Origin: Pseudomonas deceptionensis
Lineage (GTDB): Bacteria > Pseudomonadota > Gammaproteobacteria > Pseudomonadales > Pseudomonadaceae
Assembly (NCBI RefSeq): GCF_900106095.1
Contig: NZ_FNUD01000002.1
Span: forward strand, 3,369,501-3,433,500
Direction of reading: 5' to 3'
DNA: 64,000 nucleotides
The position numbers and the translations under genes are program-made. This document shows, piece by piece, positions 26,128-35,514 of this stretch. Each line of letters starts with the position of its first letter. Position 1 is the stretch's first letter. The notes beneath the pieces are model-generated. The model worked only from the letters and a program-made list of their open reading frames with translations. It was not told where the DNA came from and searched no databases.

Positions 26128-27204
26128 ATGGCAGATCTATACGAAAATCCAATGGGCCTGATGGGCTTTGAGTTCATCGAATTCGCGTCCCCTGTACCCA
26201 ACACCCTTGAACCCGTGTTTGAAATCATGGGCTTCACCAAGGTTGCGACCCACCGCTCTAAAGACGTGCACCTGTACCGTCAGGGCGATATCAACCTGAT
26301 CCTCAACAATGAGCCTCACAGTGTCGCGTCTTACTTCGCGGCAGAGCACGGCCCGTCAGTGTGCGGTATGGCCTTTCGTGTGCGCAATGCGCAACAGGCT
26401 TATACCCGCGCCCTTGAACTGGGCGCCCAGCCGGTGCACATTCCGACAGGCCCGATGGAACTGAACCTGCCTGCCATTAAAGGTATTGGTGGTGCGCCGT
26501 TGTACCTGATTGACCGTTACGGCGAAGGCAGCTCGATCTACGATATCGATTTTGTATTTATCGAAGGCGTAGACCGCCACCCGGTGGGTGCGGGCCTGAA
26601 GATCATCGATCACCTGACCCACAACGTGTACCGCGGCCGTATGGCTTATTGGGCCAACTTCTACGAGAAGCTGTTCAACTTCCGCGAAATTCGTTACTTC
26701 GACATCAAGGGCGAATACACCGGCCTGACCTCCAAGGCCATGACCGCACCGGATGGCATGATCCGTATCCCGTTGAACGAAGAGTCGTCCAAAGGCGCGG
26801 GCCAGATTGAAGAGTTCCTGATGCAGTTCAATGGCGAAGGCATTCAGCACGTCGCCTTCCTCAGTGATGACCTGATCAAGACGTGGGACGCACTGAAGAA
26901 AATCGGCATGCGCTTCATGACTGCGCCGCCAGAAACTTACTACGAGATGCTTGAAGGCCGCTTGCCGAACCACGGCGAGCCGGTCGATGAGTTGCAATCG
27001 CGGGGTATTTTGCTGGACGGTTCTTCAGATTCGGGCGACAGGCGTTTGCTGTTGCAAATCTTCTCGGAAACCCTGATGGGTCCGGTGTTCTTCGAGTTTA
27101 TCCAGCGCAAGGGCGATGACGGCTTTGGCGAAGGCAACTTCAAGGCGCTGTTTGAATCCATCGAGCGCGACCAGGTGCGCCGCGGTGTGCTGAGCACCGA
27201 CTAA
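26128..27204 (+). CDS. hpd: 4-hydroxyphenylpyruvate dioxygenase
   Basis: This 358-residue non-haem Fe(II) dioxygenase converts 4-hydroxyphenylpyruvate to homogentisate in tyrosine catabolism and towards pyomelanin. It has two vicinal-oxygen-chelate domains. The iron ligands are His in [14 protein letters not shown] (about 160), His in [13 protein letters not shown] (about 240) and Glu in [12 protein letters not shown] (about 320). The C-terminal [18 protein letters not shown] is typical. ATG 26128 ([20 protein letters not shown]) is preferred over the upstream in-frame ATG because GAGGC precedes it and this is the family N-terminus. Followed by a GC hairpin terminator. Confidence 0.97.
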   Translation: MADLYENPMGLMGFEFIEFASPVPNTLEPVFEIMGFTKVATHRSKDVHLYRQGDINLILNNEPHSVASYFAAEHGPSVCGMAFRVRNAQQAYTRALELGAQPVHIPTGPMELNLPAIKGIGGAPLYLIDRYGEGSSIYDIDFVFIEGVDRHPVGAGLKIIDHLTHNVYRGRMAYWANFYEKLFNFREIRYFDIKGEYTGLTSKAMTAPDGMIRIPLNEESSKGAGQIEEFLMQFNGEGIQHVAFLSDDLIKTWDALKKIGMRFMTAPPETYYEMLEGRLPNHGEPVDELQSRGILLDGSSDSGDRRLLLQIFSETLMGPVFFEFIQRKGDDGFGEGNFKALFESIERDQVRRGVLSTD

Positions 27205-27211
27205 AAGAAGG

Positions 27212-27234
27212 GCCGCCGGACCCTGTCCGGCGGC
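27212..27234. terminator. GC-rich hairpin between hpd and the DUF1345 gene
   Basis: Perfect 10-bp arms GCCGCCGGAC and GTCCGGCGGC with a 3-nt loop lie 8 bp after the hpd stop and between convergent genes. No long T tract follows, so termination efficiency is uncertain. Confidence 0.7.
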
Positions 27235-27244
27235 TATCCGACTT

Positions 27245-27883
27245 CTAAAACAACCCCGCCGCAATATTGATCGAAAACCCCAGCACGGCTGTGTTGAACA
27301 AGAACCCCAGCAGCGAATGCCCCAGTACGGCTTTGCGCATTTCGCGGGTGGCGATGCACACGTCCGAGGTTTGCACCGCAACGTTGAGGGTGAAAGAGAA
27401 GTACAGAAAGTCCCAGTAATCCGGGTCCAGTTCCCCCTCCGGAAAGCGTAATGCCGGCTCCGTACCTTCGTTGTTATAAAACAGTCGCGCGTAATGCAGA
27501 CTGAAAATCACCCCGATCATCAACCACGATCCCACCACCGTCAGCCCGGTAAAGGCGTAGTGCATCAGCTGATCGTTATGGCTGAGCTTGCTGTTGCCTG
27601 ACAGTTCGAGGGTAATCGCGGCCAGGCTGGCAATCGCGGCAATGCACACGGTTAACAGCACCATGCTGGCATTTTCGTCCTCGACTCCAGCGGTGCGTTT
27701 CACGTCGCAGGCTTTGGAGCGGATCACCAGCCATAAGGTCAATGCCAGATACAGCCAGACACCGGCATTCCAGCCGAGCAGGAATTTGGTGGTCACGGTA
27801 GAGGCGGGGGCGAAGATTCCGACTGCCACCCCGAGCAGGGTGGCAGCGGTCAAACGAGGATGGGTGCGGGCTAGGTGCGGCAT
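27245..27883 (-). CDS. DUF1345 family membrane protein
   Basis: This 212-residue membrane protein has about five helices and the DUF1345 signature in [25 protein letters not shown] near residues 150-175, with VQTSDV resembling a channel-filter-like turn. Function is unknown; the family is common in proteobacterial inner membranes. The ATG at 27883 ([11 protein letters not shown]) has GGA upstream; a TTG two codons earlier is less likely. It is convergent with hpd and transcribed in the same direction as the RND genes behind it, but starts independently of them. Confidence 0.8.
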   Translation of the reverse strand: MPHLARTHPRLTAATLLGVAVGIFAPASTVTTKFLLGWNAGVWLYLALTLWLVIRSKACDVKRTAGVEDENASMVLLTVCIAAIASLAAITLELSGNSKLSHNDQLMHYAFTGLTVVGSWLMIGVIFSLHYARLFYNNEGTEPALRFPEGELDPDYWDFLYFSFTLNVAVQTSDVCIATREMRKAVLGHSLLGFLFNTAVLGFSINIAAGLF

Positions 27884-27924
27884 AAACAATCCATGTCACT
27901 GAGTGTTACAGCACCTTAGCAGCC

Positions 27925-30900
27925 TTAACTCTGTCGTGGCTTGCTTCTGACCAGTTTCATCACCACCACAAAGAATACCGGTACAAACACCACGGCCAGG
28001 GTGGCAACGATCATCCCGCCGATCACCCCGGTGCCGATGGCCTGTTGACTGGCCGAACTGGCACCGGTCGCGAGTGCCAATGGCACCACGCCGAGGATAA
28101 AGGCCAGAGAGGTCATCACGATCGGGCGCAGACGCAGACGCGCCGCCTGCACCGTGGCATCCACCAGGTCATGGCCTTCGTCGTAGAGGGTTTTGGCAAA
28201 CTCGATGATCAGGATGGCGTTCTTCGCCGACAGGCCAATGATGGTAATCAGGCCCACTTTGAAGAACACATCGTTGGGCATCCCGCGCAACGTGACTGCC
28301 AGCACGGCACCCAGCACGCCCAACGGCACCACCAGCAACACGGCGGTCGGTATCGACCAGCTTTCGTACAGCGCAGCCAGGCACAGGAACACGATCAGCA
28401 GCGACAACGCCAGTAGAATCGGCGCTTGCGCACCGGACACCCGCTCCTGCAGCGACAGCCCTGTCCACTCAAGCCCCAGGCCTGTCGGCAGCTGGCTGAC
28501 CAAGCGTTCCATTTCAGCCATCGCTTCGCCGGTGCTGTGCCCTGCAGCCGATTCGCCGGAAATGCTGATCGCCGGGTAGCCGTTGTAACGCGTCAGCTGG
28601 GACGGGCCCTGGATCCAGCGGGCTTCGACAAAGGCCGAGAGCGGTACCATCTTGCCCAGGTCGTTGCGCACATGCATTTTCAGCAAGTCTTCGACCTGGC
28701 TGCGTTGATCGCCTTCCGCCTGAACCACCACCCGCTGCATGCGGCCCTGGTTCGGGAAGTCGTTGATATAGGCCGAGCCTACAGCCGTGGACAACACCGC
28801 ACCGATGTCCGCAAAGGAAATGCCCAGTGCATTGGCGCGCTTGCGATCGACCTCAAGTTGCACTTGCGGGCTTTCTGCCAATGCTTCTTCGCGCACATTG
28901 GCCAGCACGGGGCTTTTTTCAGCCAGTGCCAGCAGTTCGCTGCGGGCTTGCATCAGCGTGTTATAGCCAACACCGCCACGGTCTTGCAGGCGGAACTCAA
29001 AACCGCTGGAGGTGCCCAGGCCACTGACCGGAGGCGGCAAAATGGCGAAGGCGACTGCGTCCTTGAGTTCGCTGAAGGCCCCGTTGGCCCGGTCGGCGAT
29101 GGCGGATGCTGAATCCTTGGCACCGCGTTCCGACCAGTCCTTGAGGGTGGTAAAGGCAAGGGCGGCGTTTTGTCCGCTGCCCGAAAAGCTGAAGCCCAGG
29201 ATCATCGTGGTGTTACCCACGCCCGGCTCGCTGGCGTTGTGCGCCTCAATCTGCTCGACCACGTCGATCGTGCGGTTCTGGCTGGCACCCGGCGGCAGCT
29301 GGATGTCGGTGATGGTGTAGCCCTGGTCTTCGACAGGCAAAAAGGAGGAGGGCAGACGTGCAAAGCACACCACCAGAACCACGAGCAAGGCGCCGTACAC
29401 CAGCAGGTAACGGCCGCTACGCTTGATCAGGTGTACCACCCAGTGCTCGTAACCTTCTGACAGGCGATCGAACTTCTTGTTGAACCAGCCAAAGAAACCG
29501 CCCTTGGCATGGTGCTCACCCTTGGCGATGGGCTTGAGCAGGGTCGCGCACAGCGCCGGCGTGAGTGACAGGGCCAGGAACGCCGAGAACAGGATCGAGG
29601 TGGCCATCGACAGCGAAAACTGCTGGTAAATGACGCCGACCGAACCCGGCATGAACGCCATCGGGATAAACACCGCCACCAGCACCAGAGTGATGCCGAC
29701 AATCGCGCCACTGATTTGCGTCATGGCCTTGCGGGTTGCCTCGCGGGGCGAAAGCCCTTCGCTGACCATGATCCGCTCGACGTTCTCCACCACCACGATG
29801 GCATCGTCCACCAGAATCCCGATGGCCAGCACCATGCCGAACATGGTCAGTACGTTGATCGAGAACCCCAGCACCAACATGGTGGCGAAGGTGCCCATCA
29901 GCGCCACCGGCACCACCAGGGTAGGGATCAAGGTGTAGCGGATGTTCTGCAAGAACAGGTACATCACGGCAAACACCAGCACCATGGCCTCGACCAGGGT
30001 GTAGATGACCTTGGTGATCGAGACTTTTACAAACGGCGTGGTGTCGTACGGGATGGTGTATTCAACACCGGCCGGGAAGTAGCGGCTCAGTTCGTCCATC
30101 TTGGCGCGAATCAGGTTGCCCGTGTTCAGGGCGTTCGCCTCCGGGGCCAGTTTTACGCTGAAGGCGCTGGCGGGTTTGCCGTTAAGGCGCGTGCCGTACT
30201 GGTATTCCTGGCTGCCGATTTCCACCCGGGCGACATCGCTGACGCGCACCGTCGAACCGTCCGGGTTGGCGCGCAGAACAATGTCGCCGAACTCTTGCGG
30301 GGTTGAGAGCTGACCTTTGACCAGTACCGTCGCGGTGATTTCCTGGGTGGAGCGCCCCGGCAAGTCGCCGATGCTGCCCGCCGATACCTGGGCGTTTTGA
30401 CTGGCAATGGCCTGGTTGACGTCCGCCGGGGTGAGGTTGAATCCGATCAGCTTTTGCGGGTCGATCCAGATCCGCATCGCCCGTTCGGCGCCATACAGCT
30501 GGGCCTTGCCGACCCCGTCGATGCGTTTGACTTCGTTCATCACGTTGCGCGCAAGGTAATCACTGAGGGCGACCTCATCCAGCGCGCTGCTGCTGTCGGC
30601 AGTCAGGGTTACCAGCATCAGGAAGCCCGAGGAGATTTTCTCGACCTGCAGGCCTTGCTGGATAACCGCTTGCGGCAGGCGCGACTCAACCGCTTTAAGG
30701 CGGTTTTGTACATCGACCTGCGCCATTTCCGGGTCGGTACCGGGTTTGAAGGTCGCGGTAATGCTGGCACTGCCCAGGCTGCTCTGGGATTCGAAGTACA
30801 GCAAGCCGTCAGTGCCGTTGAGCTCCTGCTCGATCAGGCTGACCACGCTCTCGTCCAGGGTCTGCGCGGAGGCACCGGGGTAGATGGCGTACACCTCGAC

Positions 30901-31026
30901 TTGCGGAGGTGCTACGTCGGGGTACTTGGCCACTGGCAACTGCGGAATGGCCAAAGCCCCCGCCAGCAGAATGAACAACGCAACGACCCAGGCAAAGACC
31001 GGGCGGTCGATAAAGAACTGCGGCAT
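27925..31026 (-). CDS. RND efflux permease, HAE1 (AcrB/MexB) family
   Basis: This is a full-length RND pump of 1033 residues from the ATG at 31026 (MPQFFIDRPVFAWVVAL); a GTG two codons upstream overlaps the adaptor stop but has poorer RBS spacing. Proton-relay residues are visible: Asp pair in ILVDDAIVVVENVERIM (helix 4) and Lys in IGLSAKNAILIIEFAK (helix 10). It is paired with a periplasmic adaptor just upstream and lacks a neighbouring outer-membrane channel, so it probably borrows an OprM/TolC-type protein. The divergent two-component system is likely to regulate it. Similar gene order (adaptor, RND, regulator, sensor) occurs around mexMN in P. aeruginosa, but identity to it is not established. 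Confidence 0.93.
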   Translation of the reverse strand: MPQFFIDRPVFAWVVALFILLAGALAIPQLPVAKYPDVAPPQVEVYAIYPGASAQTLDESVVSLIEQELNGTDGLLYFESQSSLGSASITATFKPGTDPEMAQVDVQNRLKAVESRLPQAVIQQGLQVEKISSGFLMLVTLTADSSSALDEVALSDYLARNVMNEVKRIDGVGKAQLYGAERAMRIWIDPQKLIGFNLTPADVNQAIASQNAQVSAGSIGDLPGRSTQEITATVLVKGQLSTPQEFGDIVLRANPDGSTVRVSDVARVEIGSQEYQYGTRLNGKPASAFSVKLAPEANALNTGNLIRAKMDELSRYFPAGVEYTIPYDTTPFVKVSITKVIYTLVEAMVLVFAVMYLFLQNIRYTLIPTLVVPVALMGTFATMLVLGFSINVLTMFGMVLAIGILVDDAIVVVENVERIMVSEGLSPREATRKAMTQISGAIVGITLVLVAVFIPMAFMPGSVGVIYQQFSLSMATSILFSAFLALSLTPALCATLLKPIAKGEHHAKGGFFGWFNKKFDRLSEGYEHWVVHLIKRSGRYLLVYGALLVVLVVCFARLPSSFLPVEDQGYTITDIQLPPGASQNRTIDVVEQIEAHNASEPGVGNTTMILGFSFSGSGQNAALAFTTLKDWSERGAKDSASAIADRANGAFSELKDAVAFAILPPPVSGLGTSSGFEFRLQDRGGVGYNTLMQARSELLALAEKSPVLANVREEALAESPQVQLEVDRKRANALGISFADIGAVLSTAVGSAYINDFPNQGRMQRVVVQAEGDQRSQVEDLLKMHVRNDLGKMVPLSAFVEARWIQGPSQLTRYNGYPAISISGESAAGHSTGEAMAEMERLVSQLPTGLGLEWTGLSLQERVSGAQAPILLALSLLIVFLCLAALYESWSIPTAVLLVVPLGVLGAVLAVTLRGMPNDVFFKVGLITIIGLSAKNAILIIEFAKTLYDEGHDLVDATVQAARLRLRPIVMTSLAFILGVVPLALATGASSASQQAIGTGVIGGMIVATLAVVFVPVFFVVVMKLVRSKPRQS

Positions 31027-31028
31027 GC

Positions 31029-32183
31029 TCACTGATCCGTGGAGTGTGCGAGAGGGAGTGTCGGGTCATCGATCTGAACTTGCTCGCCGGGGCGTGCATG
31101 CTGCACACCCTCAATGACGATGCGGTCACCGGCCTTGAGGCCTGCATTAACGGTCCAGCGATCATTGTGGGCGCTGCCCAGTTGCACAGGCTGCAGCTGC
31201 ACACGGTTCTCGACATCGAGCAACAGCACCTGGGCAATGCCGGCGCTGTCACGCAGGATCGCGCGCTGCGGCACGCTGATGCCTTCCTTGTTGACCGCCT
31301 GCTCCAGGCGAACCCGCACAAAGCTGCCCGGCAGCAAGTCGTAGTCGGGGTTCGGGAACTCGCTGCGCAGAATGATTTGCCCGGTGCTCGGGTCCACCGT
31401 CACATCGGTAAACAGCAACTTGCCCGGCAGCGGGTAAAGGCTGCCGTTTTCACGAATCAATGTGGCCTTGGCCTGCTGTTTGCCGACCTGTTGCAGTTCG
31501 CCAGCACGGAAGGCTTCGCGCAGGTTGTCGAGGTCGCGGGTGGACTGCGTCAGGTCGACATGGATCGGGTTCAGTTGCTGGATGCGTGCCATCGGCGTGA
31601 CTTCGCCCTGGCCGACCAGTGCACCCTCAGTCACCAGCGCACGGCCAATGCGGCCCGAGATCGGGGCCGTCACGGTGGCGTAGCCAAGGTTCAGCTTGGC
31701 TCGCTGAACAGCGGCCAGGTTGGCGGCAACGTCGGCATTGGCCTGCTGTGCAGCCGCCCGCGCATTGTCATGGTCCTGGCGGCTGATGGCGTTGATATCA
31801 ATCAGTTCGGTGTAGCGCTGATCCTGCAGTTTTGCCTGCAAGGCAACGGCCCGTGCCTTGCTCAACGCGGCCTGCGCGCTGTCCAGGTCGGCCTTGAAGG
31901 GCGCCGGGTCAATCAGGAACAGCACATCGCCTTGTTTGACTTCGCTGCCTTCGGTGTACACACGTTTGAGTACCACGCCTGCAACCCGGGCACTGACTTG
32001 CGCCACGCGCGGGGCGACCACGCGCCCACTCAATTCGTTATTGACAGTCAGTGGCGCCGTGGCGATGACTTCGGTACGTACTTTGGCCAAAGGGGCCTTG
32101 GTTTCAGCGGCCGGGCTTTTGTCGCAGGCACTGAGGGCCAGAGCCATGGCCGTGAGAAATAGAGGGGCGAAGAGCTTTTTCAA
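31029..32183 (-). CDS. RND periplasmic adaptor (membrane fusion) lipoprotein
   Basis: This 384-residue MFP bridges the RND permease and an outer-membrane channel. N-terminal lipoprotein signal MKKLFAPLFLTAMALALSAC with a lipobox at Cys20; then barrel-sandwich, alpha-hairpin (VALQAKLQDQRYTELIDINA) and beta-barrel domains (NLGYATVTAPISGRIGRALV). The start is a TTG at 32183: it gives a clean signal peptide and AAGG lies 8 nt upstream, while the longer frame adds 19 residues in front of the signal. Its stop abuts the permease start. The divergent 170-bp gap carries a TTTTTCAC motif. Confidence 0.9.
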   Translation of the reverse strand: MKKLFAPLFLTAMALALSACDKSPAAETKAPLAKVRTEVIATAPLTVNNELSGRVVAPRVAQVSARVAGVVLKRVYTEGSEVKQGDVLFLIDPAPFKADLDSAQAALSKARAVALQAKLQDQRYTELIDINAISRQDHDNARAAAQQANADVAANLAAVQRAKLNLGYATVTAPISGRIGRALVTEGALVGQGEVTPMARIQQLNPIHVDLTQSTRDLDNLREAFRAGELQQVGKQQAKATLIRENGSLYPLPGKLLFTDVTVDPSTGQIILRSEFPNPDYDLLPGSFVRVRLEQAVNKEGISVPQRAILRDSAGIAQVLLLDVENRVQLQPVQLGSAHNDRWTVNAGLKAGDRIVIEGVQHARPGEQVQIDDPTLPLAHSTDQ

Positions 32184-32354
32184 CGATCGTGCCTTCTTAA
32201 ATATGCGGGATGTTTCTGTTTGGCATGCTAAGCGCAGCACGCAAGGGGCGTTGTGAAGCTATGTAGAGGGTGTGTGAAAAAGTGTGAAGGTTTTGGGTCT
32301 ATCCCTGCGAGGTTGTATATCCTTCGGGTTTTCCCCCGGTTGTAAGCATTTATT

Positions 32355-33056
32355 ATGCCCACTATTTTGCTGGTCGAAGACGACGTTGCGCTCTCTGAGC
32401 TGATTGCCAGCTATCTGGAGCGCAATGGCTATCAAGTCAGCGTGATCGCACGTGGCGATCAAGTATGTGACAGAGCAAGAAGCAACCCTCCTGACCTGGT
32501 CATTCTTGACCTGATGTTGCCGGGGCTCGACGGCCTGCAAGTCTGCCGCTTGCTGCGTACCGAGTCGGCCAGCCTGCCGATCCTGATGTTGACAGCCCGC
32601 GACGATAGTCATGATCAGGTTCTGGGGCTAGAGATGGGTGCCGACGATTATGTGACAAAACCTTGCGAGCCCCGTGTATTGCTCGCCCGTGTGCGCACGC
32701 TTTTACGCCGCAGCAGCCTGGCCGAGCCCCAGGTGGCCAGTGACCGGATCATGATCGGCAACCTGTGCATCGACTTGTCTGAACGCACGGTCACCTGGCG
32801 CGATCAGGTTATCGAGCTGTCCAGCGGCGAGTACAACCTGCTGGTGGTATTGGCACGGCATGCCGGTGAAGTGCTGAGCCGTGACCAGATTCTGCAGCGT
32901 CTGCGGGGTATCGAGTTCAACGGTACTGACCGTTCGGTGGATGTGGCGATTTCCAAGCTGCGGCGCAAATTCGATGACTGCGCCGGCGAAGCGCGCAAGA
33001 TCAAGACCGTGTGGGGCAAGGGTTACTTGTTCAGCCGCTCGGAATGGGAATGCTGA
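32355..33056 (+). CDS. OmpR-family response regulator, RstA-like
   Basis: This 233-residue regulator has a receiver domain with acidic pocket EDD (8-10), phospho-acceptor Asp52 in LVILDLMLPGLDG and Lys in YVTKPCEP, followed by an OmpR winged helix (about 130-230; FNGTDRSVDVAISKLRRKF). The N-terminus LSELIASYLERNGYQV is RstA-like. It is co-transcribed with the sensor kinase 4 bp downstream and divergent from the RND adaptor gene, which suggests local control of the pump. The shine-dalgarno before its ATG is weak. Confidence 0.92.
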   Translation: MPTILLVEDDVALSELIASYLERNGYQVSVIARGDQVCDRARSNPPDLVILDLMLPGLDGLQVCRLLRTESASLPILMLTARDDSHDQVLGLEMGADDYVTKPCEPRVLLARVRTLLRRSSLAEPQVASDRIMIGNLCIDLSERTVTWRDQVIELSSGEYNLLVVLARHAGEVLSRDQILQRLRGIEFNGTDRSVDVAISKLRRKFDDCAGEARKIKTVWGKGYLFSRSEWEC

Positions 33057-33060
33057 ACCC

Positions 33061-34356
33061 ATGTTAAAGATTCTGATACGCCTCTACCTGGTGACCATCG
33101 TGACGTTTGCCCTGGCCAGTTATCTGGTGCCCGGGGTGATCGTGTCGCTGTTTCATGAGCGTTTCATGAACTACAACGTCGACATGTCGCGGGGTATGCA
33201 GACCCTGCTGGTCAAGCAGTTCCATCATCTGCCCACTGAGCAATGGCCAGCCCTTGCCCGCGAACTCGACGCTCAGTTTGAACCGATGCAGGTCAATCTG
33301 CTGCCCATTACTGATTCCAAGTTCAGCGCCCAGGAACAGCACCAGTTGCAGCAAGGGAAGGGCGTGTTGCGCATTGGCGATTGGGGCTGGCGCACGCTGG
33401 TGGTTTCCCCGCTGGACGAGCAACTTGCCATTGAATGGGTGATGCCTCCGGACCCCTTCGACATGAGTGTGTTGTATTGGAGTATCAACGTCCTGATTGG
33501 CGCTGCATTGCTGGGTGGCTTGCTGCTGTGGCTGCGTCCGCACTGGCGTGACCTGGAGCGCCTCAAGCTCACGGCGGAGCGCATCGGTCAGGGGCAACTG
33601 AGCGAGCGTACGCAGATATCCCGCAGCTCCAACATCCACGGCCTGGCCACGGTGTTCGACACCATGGCCCAGGACGTGGAAAACCTGCTCAATCAGCAGC
33701 GTGATTTGCTTAACGCCGTGTCCCATGAATTGCGTACCCCCTTGACCCGCCTGGACTTTGGCCTGGCGCTGGTGCTGTGCGATGACCTGCCTCAGGACAG
33801 CCGCGAGCGCTTGCAGGTGCTGGTGGGGCACATACGTGAGCTGGATGAGCTGGTGCTGGAGCTGTTGTCGTTCAGCCGCCTGCAAAGCCCTTCGCTGGTG
33901 CCTGAGCGGGTAGAGGTGTCCCTGGATGAGTTTATCGACAGCATTCTCGGCAGTTTCGATGAAGAGCTGGAGGCTCCCGAGATCGTGCTGGACGTTCTGC
34001 TGCACGGCACCCAGGAACGCTTTGCCCTTGATCCGCGCCTGACTGCGCGAGCGCTGCAGAACCTGCTGCGCAATGCCATGCGTTACTGCGACCGGCGGAT
34101 TCAAGTGGGGGTGACCGTCACGGCGCAAGGCTGTGAGTTGTGGGTGGATGACGATGGCATCGGGATTCCCGAGCAGGAACGCGAAAGGATTTTTGAACCG
34201 TTCTATCGTCTGGATCGCAGCCGGGACCGGGCAACCGGGGGGTTTGGTCTGGGGCTAGCGATCAGTCGGCGAGCCCTGCAAGCCCAGGGCGGCACGCTGA
34301 GCGTTGAGCAATCGCCGCTGGGCGGCGCTCGCTTCAAGCTATGGTTGCCGGCTTGA
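33061..34356 (+). CDS. Sensor histidine kinase, RstB-like
   Basis: This 431-residue sensor has a first helix at about 7-30, a periplasmic region of about 105 residues, a second helix (SINVLIGAALLGGLLLWL, about 141-158), a HAMP linker and a kinase core. The phospho-acceptor His222 is in AVSHELRTPLTRLDF; N box LLRNAMRYCD; G1/G2 boxes DDDGIGIP and GGFGLGLAI. Start ATG 33061, 4 bp after the regulator stop, with GGAA upstream inside the regulator gene. The ligand is unknown; position beside an RND pump suggests envelope or cationic stress. Confidence 0.92.
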   Translation: MLKILIRLYLVTIVTFALASYLVPGVIVSLFHERFMNYNVDMSRGMQTLLVKQFHHLPTEQWPALARELDAQFEPMQVNLLPITDSKFSAQEQHQLQQGKGVLRIGDWGWRTLVVSPLDEQLAIEWVMPPDPFDMSVLYWSINVLIGAALLGGLLLWLRPHWRDLERLKLTAERIGQGQLSERTQISRSSNIHGLATVFDTMAQDVENLLNQQRDLLNAVSHELRTPLTRLDFGLALVLCDDLPQDSRERLQVLVGHIRELDELVLELLSFSRLQSPSLVPERVEVSLDEFIDSILGSFDEELEAPEIVLDVLLHGTQERFALDPRLTARALQNLLRNAMRYCDRRIQVGVTVTAQGCELWVDDDGIGIPEQERERIFEPFYRLDRSRDRATGGFGLGLAISRRALQAQGGTLSVEQSPLGGARFKLWLPA

Positions 34357-34372
34357 AGCGAGGTGTAGCGGC

Positions 34373-35254
34373 TTAGATGGAGCGACGTTGTCGGCTCACA
34401 TGCTTCAAGCCTTCAATGATCAGCACCACGACCGCGAGCCAGATCGGGCCGTAGGTCAGCCATTGACCGTCTTCCAGGCTGTCACCCAGCAACAGGGCGA
34501 CGGCGACCAGCAGCACGGGCTCAACGTAGCTGAGCAGACCGAACAGGCTGAACGGCAACAGGCGGCTGGCCAGAATGTACGCGAAGCCTGCCGCCGCACT
34601 GATGACGCCCATCAGCGGTACCAGCGCATACAAGGCCTGGCGCTGGGCGCCGAGATCGACATGGGAACCTGCCAGTACAAACCACAGTGCAACCGGAACC
34701 ATCAACAGCATGTCCAGCCACAGGCCGCCAAGGTTATCGATGCCGATTTTCTTGCGCAGGACGAAGTACATCGGGTAGCCGATAGCCACAACCAATGTGG
34801 TCCAGGAGAAACCGCCGGTGCGGTACAGCTCGTTGGCCACGCCGATGACAGCAAGGGCGGTTGCGATTTTCTGCAAGTGCGACAGGTGTTCGCCGTACAC
34901 GATGCGTCCGGTGAGGATCATCGTCAGTGGCAGCAGGAAATAACCCAGTGACACATCCAGACCATGCCCGTTCAGCGGCCCCCACATAAACATCCACAGC
35001 TGCAGGCCGACCAGGAAGCTGGTGAGCAATACGCAAGGAATCAGTAGAGGTTTATCGCGTAAGCGATTGAAAATGATGGGGACCCATTTCCAGTCGCCGG
35101 AGAGGCAGATAAAGAGTGTCATGAAGGGCAGCGATATGAGTATTCGCCAGCCGAAGATTTCCTGGCCATCAAGGGGCCAGAGAAGGGAAGTGAAGTAGTA
35201 CAGGACGCCGAACAAACAGGAAGCCAAAATCGATAAAACAATGCCTTTAGACAC
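34373..35254 (-). CDS. rarD: RarD-like EamA permease (copy 1)
   Basis: This 293-residue drug/metabolite transporter has ten helices arranged as two EamA repeats (LLPLTMILTGRIVYGEHLSHLQK in the first half; SLFGLLSYVEPVLLVAVALLLG in the second). The RarD family name reflects chloramphenicol-sensitivity work; true substrates are unknown. The start codon is GTG (35254) with GAGG 5 nt upstream. It is a tandem paralogue of the next gene, with the same GTG start and very similar leader. It is convergent with the sensor kinase gene, 16 bp apart. Confidence 0.88.
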   Translation of the reverse strand: MSKGIVLSILASCLFGVLYYFTSLLWPLDGQEIFGWRILISLPFMTLFICLSGDWKWVPIIFNRLRDKPLLIPCVLLTSFLVGLQLWMFMWGPLNGHGLDVSLGYFLLPLTMILTGRIVYGEHLSHLQKIATALAVIGVANELYRTGGFSWTTLVVAIGYPMYFVLRKKIGIDNLGGLWLDMLLMVPVALWFVLAGSHVDLGAQRQALYALVPLMGVISAAAGFAYILASRLLPFSLFGLLSYVEPVLLVAVALLLGDSLEDGQWLTYGPIWLAVVVLIIEGLKHVSRQRRSI

Positions 35255-35381
35255 AACAACCTCAATGGATCTACAACGTTACTCGTTTGAGTGGGCATGT
35301 AGCTTGAGGCTGTTGGGGGTCGTTGGCAAATGCCTTTTAAACCAGTCACTTGGGACTGATTCTTGTTATGTATGCTGAACT

Positions 35382-35408
35382 TTAAAAAGCCCAAGCAAAT
35401 ACTGGGCC
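35382..35408 (-). terminator. Terminator between the two rarD copies
   Basis: On the minus strand GCCCAG and CTTGGGC form a stem around ATTTG-rich loop sequence, followed by TTTTT. It lies about 110 bp past the stop of rarD copy 2, so each copy seems to be its own transcription unit. Confidence 0.6.
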
Positions 35409-35481
35409 AAAGTCGTTTAAAACGAGCGTTCGTGTTTTTGAAATAAACGATTAACGGTAGGCAGAAATACCGTCAACGGGC

Positions 35482-35508
35482 GTGGGAGCCGTGTATTTCG
35501 GCCCCCAC
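35482..35508. repeat. GTGGGAGCC inverted repeat
   Basis: GTGGGAGCC (35482-35490) and GGCCCCCAC (35500-35508) form a 9-bp stem with one G-T pair, just after the rarD copy 2 stop. The GTGGGAGC word is a frequent intergenic palindrome half in Pseudomonas and recurs at 36496-36515 and 36541. Confidence 0.55.
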
Positions 35509-35514
35509 AGGCCG

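Noticed and set aside
33064..34128. 354-codon minus-strand frame
   Set aside because: Antisense to the sensor kinase, which has all kinase boxes; the shadow is Gln/His-rich.
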